This document shows positions 5,529 through 5,551 of a stretch of DNA of 5,551 nt, piece by piece (the stretch's first letter is position 1; every line of letters starts with the position of its first letter). This DNA is from Candidatus Firestonebacteria bacterium RIFOXYA2_FULL_40_8 (GTDB lineage Bacteria; Oederibacteriota; D2-FULL-39-29): assembly GCA_001778355.1 (NCBI GenBank), contig MFGS01000159.1, positions 1-5,551 of the forward strand. The letters run 5' to 3'. The notes below the pieces were generated by a model. That model was not told the DNA's origin, ran no database searches, and worked only from the letters and a program-made list of their open reading frames with translations. The position numbers were made by a program, and so were the translations under genes.

Positions 5529-5551
5529 TACCTTCTTTTCACCGTTACTCG

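Noticed and set aside
5487..5551. Possible tRNA or small structured RNA
   Set aside because: There are two good hairpins but no acceptor stem, T-loop sequence or anticodon arm arrangement in either direction.

Overview
This is a bacterial chromosomal window from an AT-rich genome. All seven protein genes are on the minus strand, so they are read from high to low coordinates. The organism is probably diderm: one gene encodes a lipoprotein with a clear lipobox, two others encode proteins directed to or anchored in the membrane, and the genes are preceded by Shine-Dalgarno-like sites. The intergenic DNA carries short palindromic and GTTACG-type repeat words that I associate with uncultivated lineages such as Omnitrophota, Elusimicrobiota or relatives. 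That placement is a guess; no marker gene here fixes the phylum.

Right part (5551 to 3691): a 174-base intergenic stretch packed with inverted repeats holds a plausible promoter. It is followed by three tightly overlapping genes: trpC (indole-3-glycerol phosphate synthase), an exported staphylococcal-nuclease-like thermonuclease (13-base overlap with trpC), and a small membrane-anchored OB-fold protein (ATGA overlap with the nuclease). The last two have almost no Shine-Dalgarno sequence of their own and are probably translated by coupling. The nuclease and OB-fold protein look like a functional pair outside the cytoplasm, one cutting nucleic acid and the other possibly holding it. The link with tryptophan synthesis is probably only transcriptional.

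Middle (3690 to 3518): a 173-base intergenic region. It holds a perfect 12-base inverted repeat just after the OB-fold gene, a repeat of the TGTCATCCTGAG...GAAGGATCT type that is widespread in bacterial genomes, and a good sigma70-type promoter (TTTACA-18-TATACT) pointing at lemA.

Left part (3517 to 1): a second probable operon of four genes. It starts with lemA (TTG start), followed 17 bases later by a DUF2207 membrane protein with a long glycine tail. Next come a small protein with a zinc ribbon, a DUF2007-like domain and a C-terminal membrane anchor, and a lipoprotein with YwqK/MORN-like repeats that runs off the left edge. LemA plus DUF2207 is a known conserved pair of unknown function. 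The two extra genes suggest an enlarged cell-envelope module, and they are the least understood part of the window.
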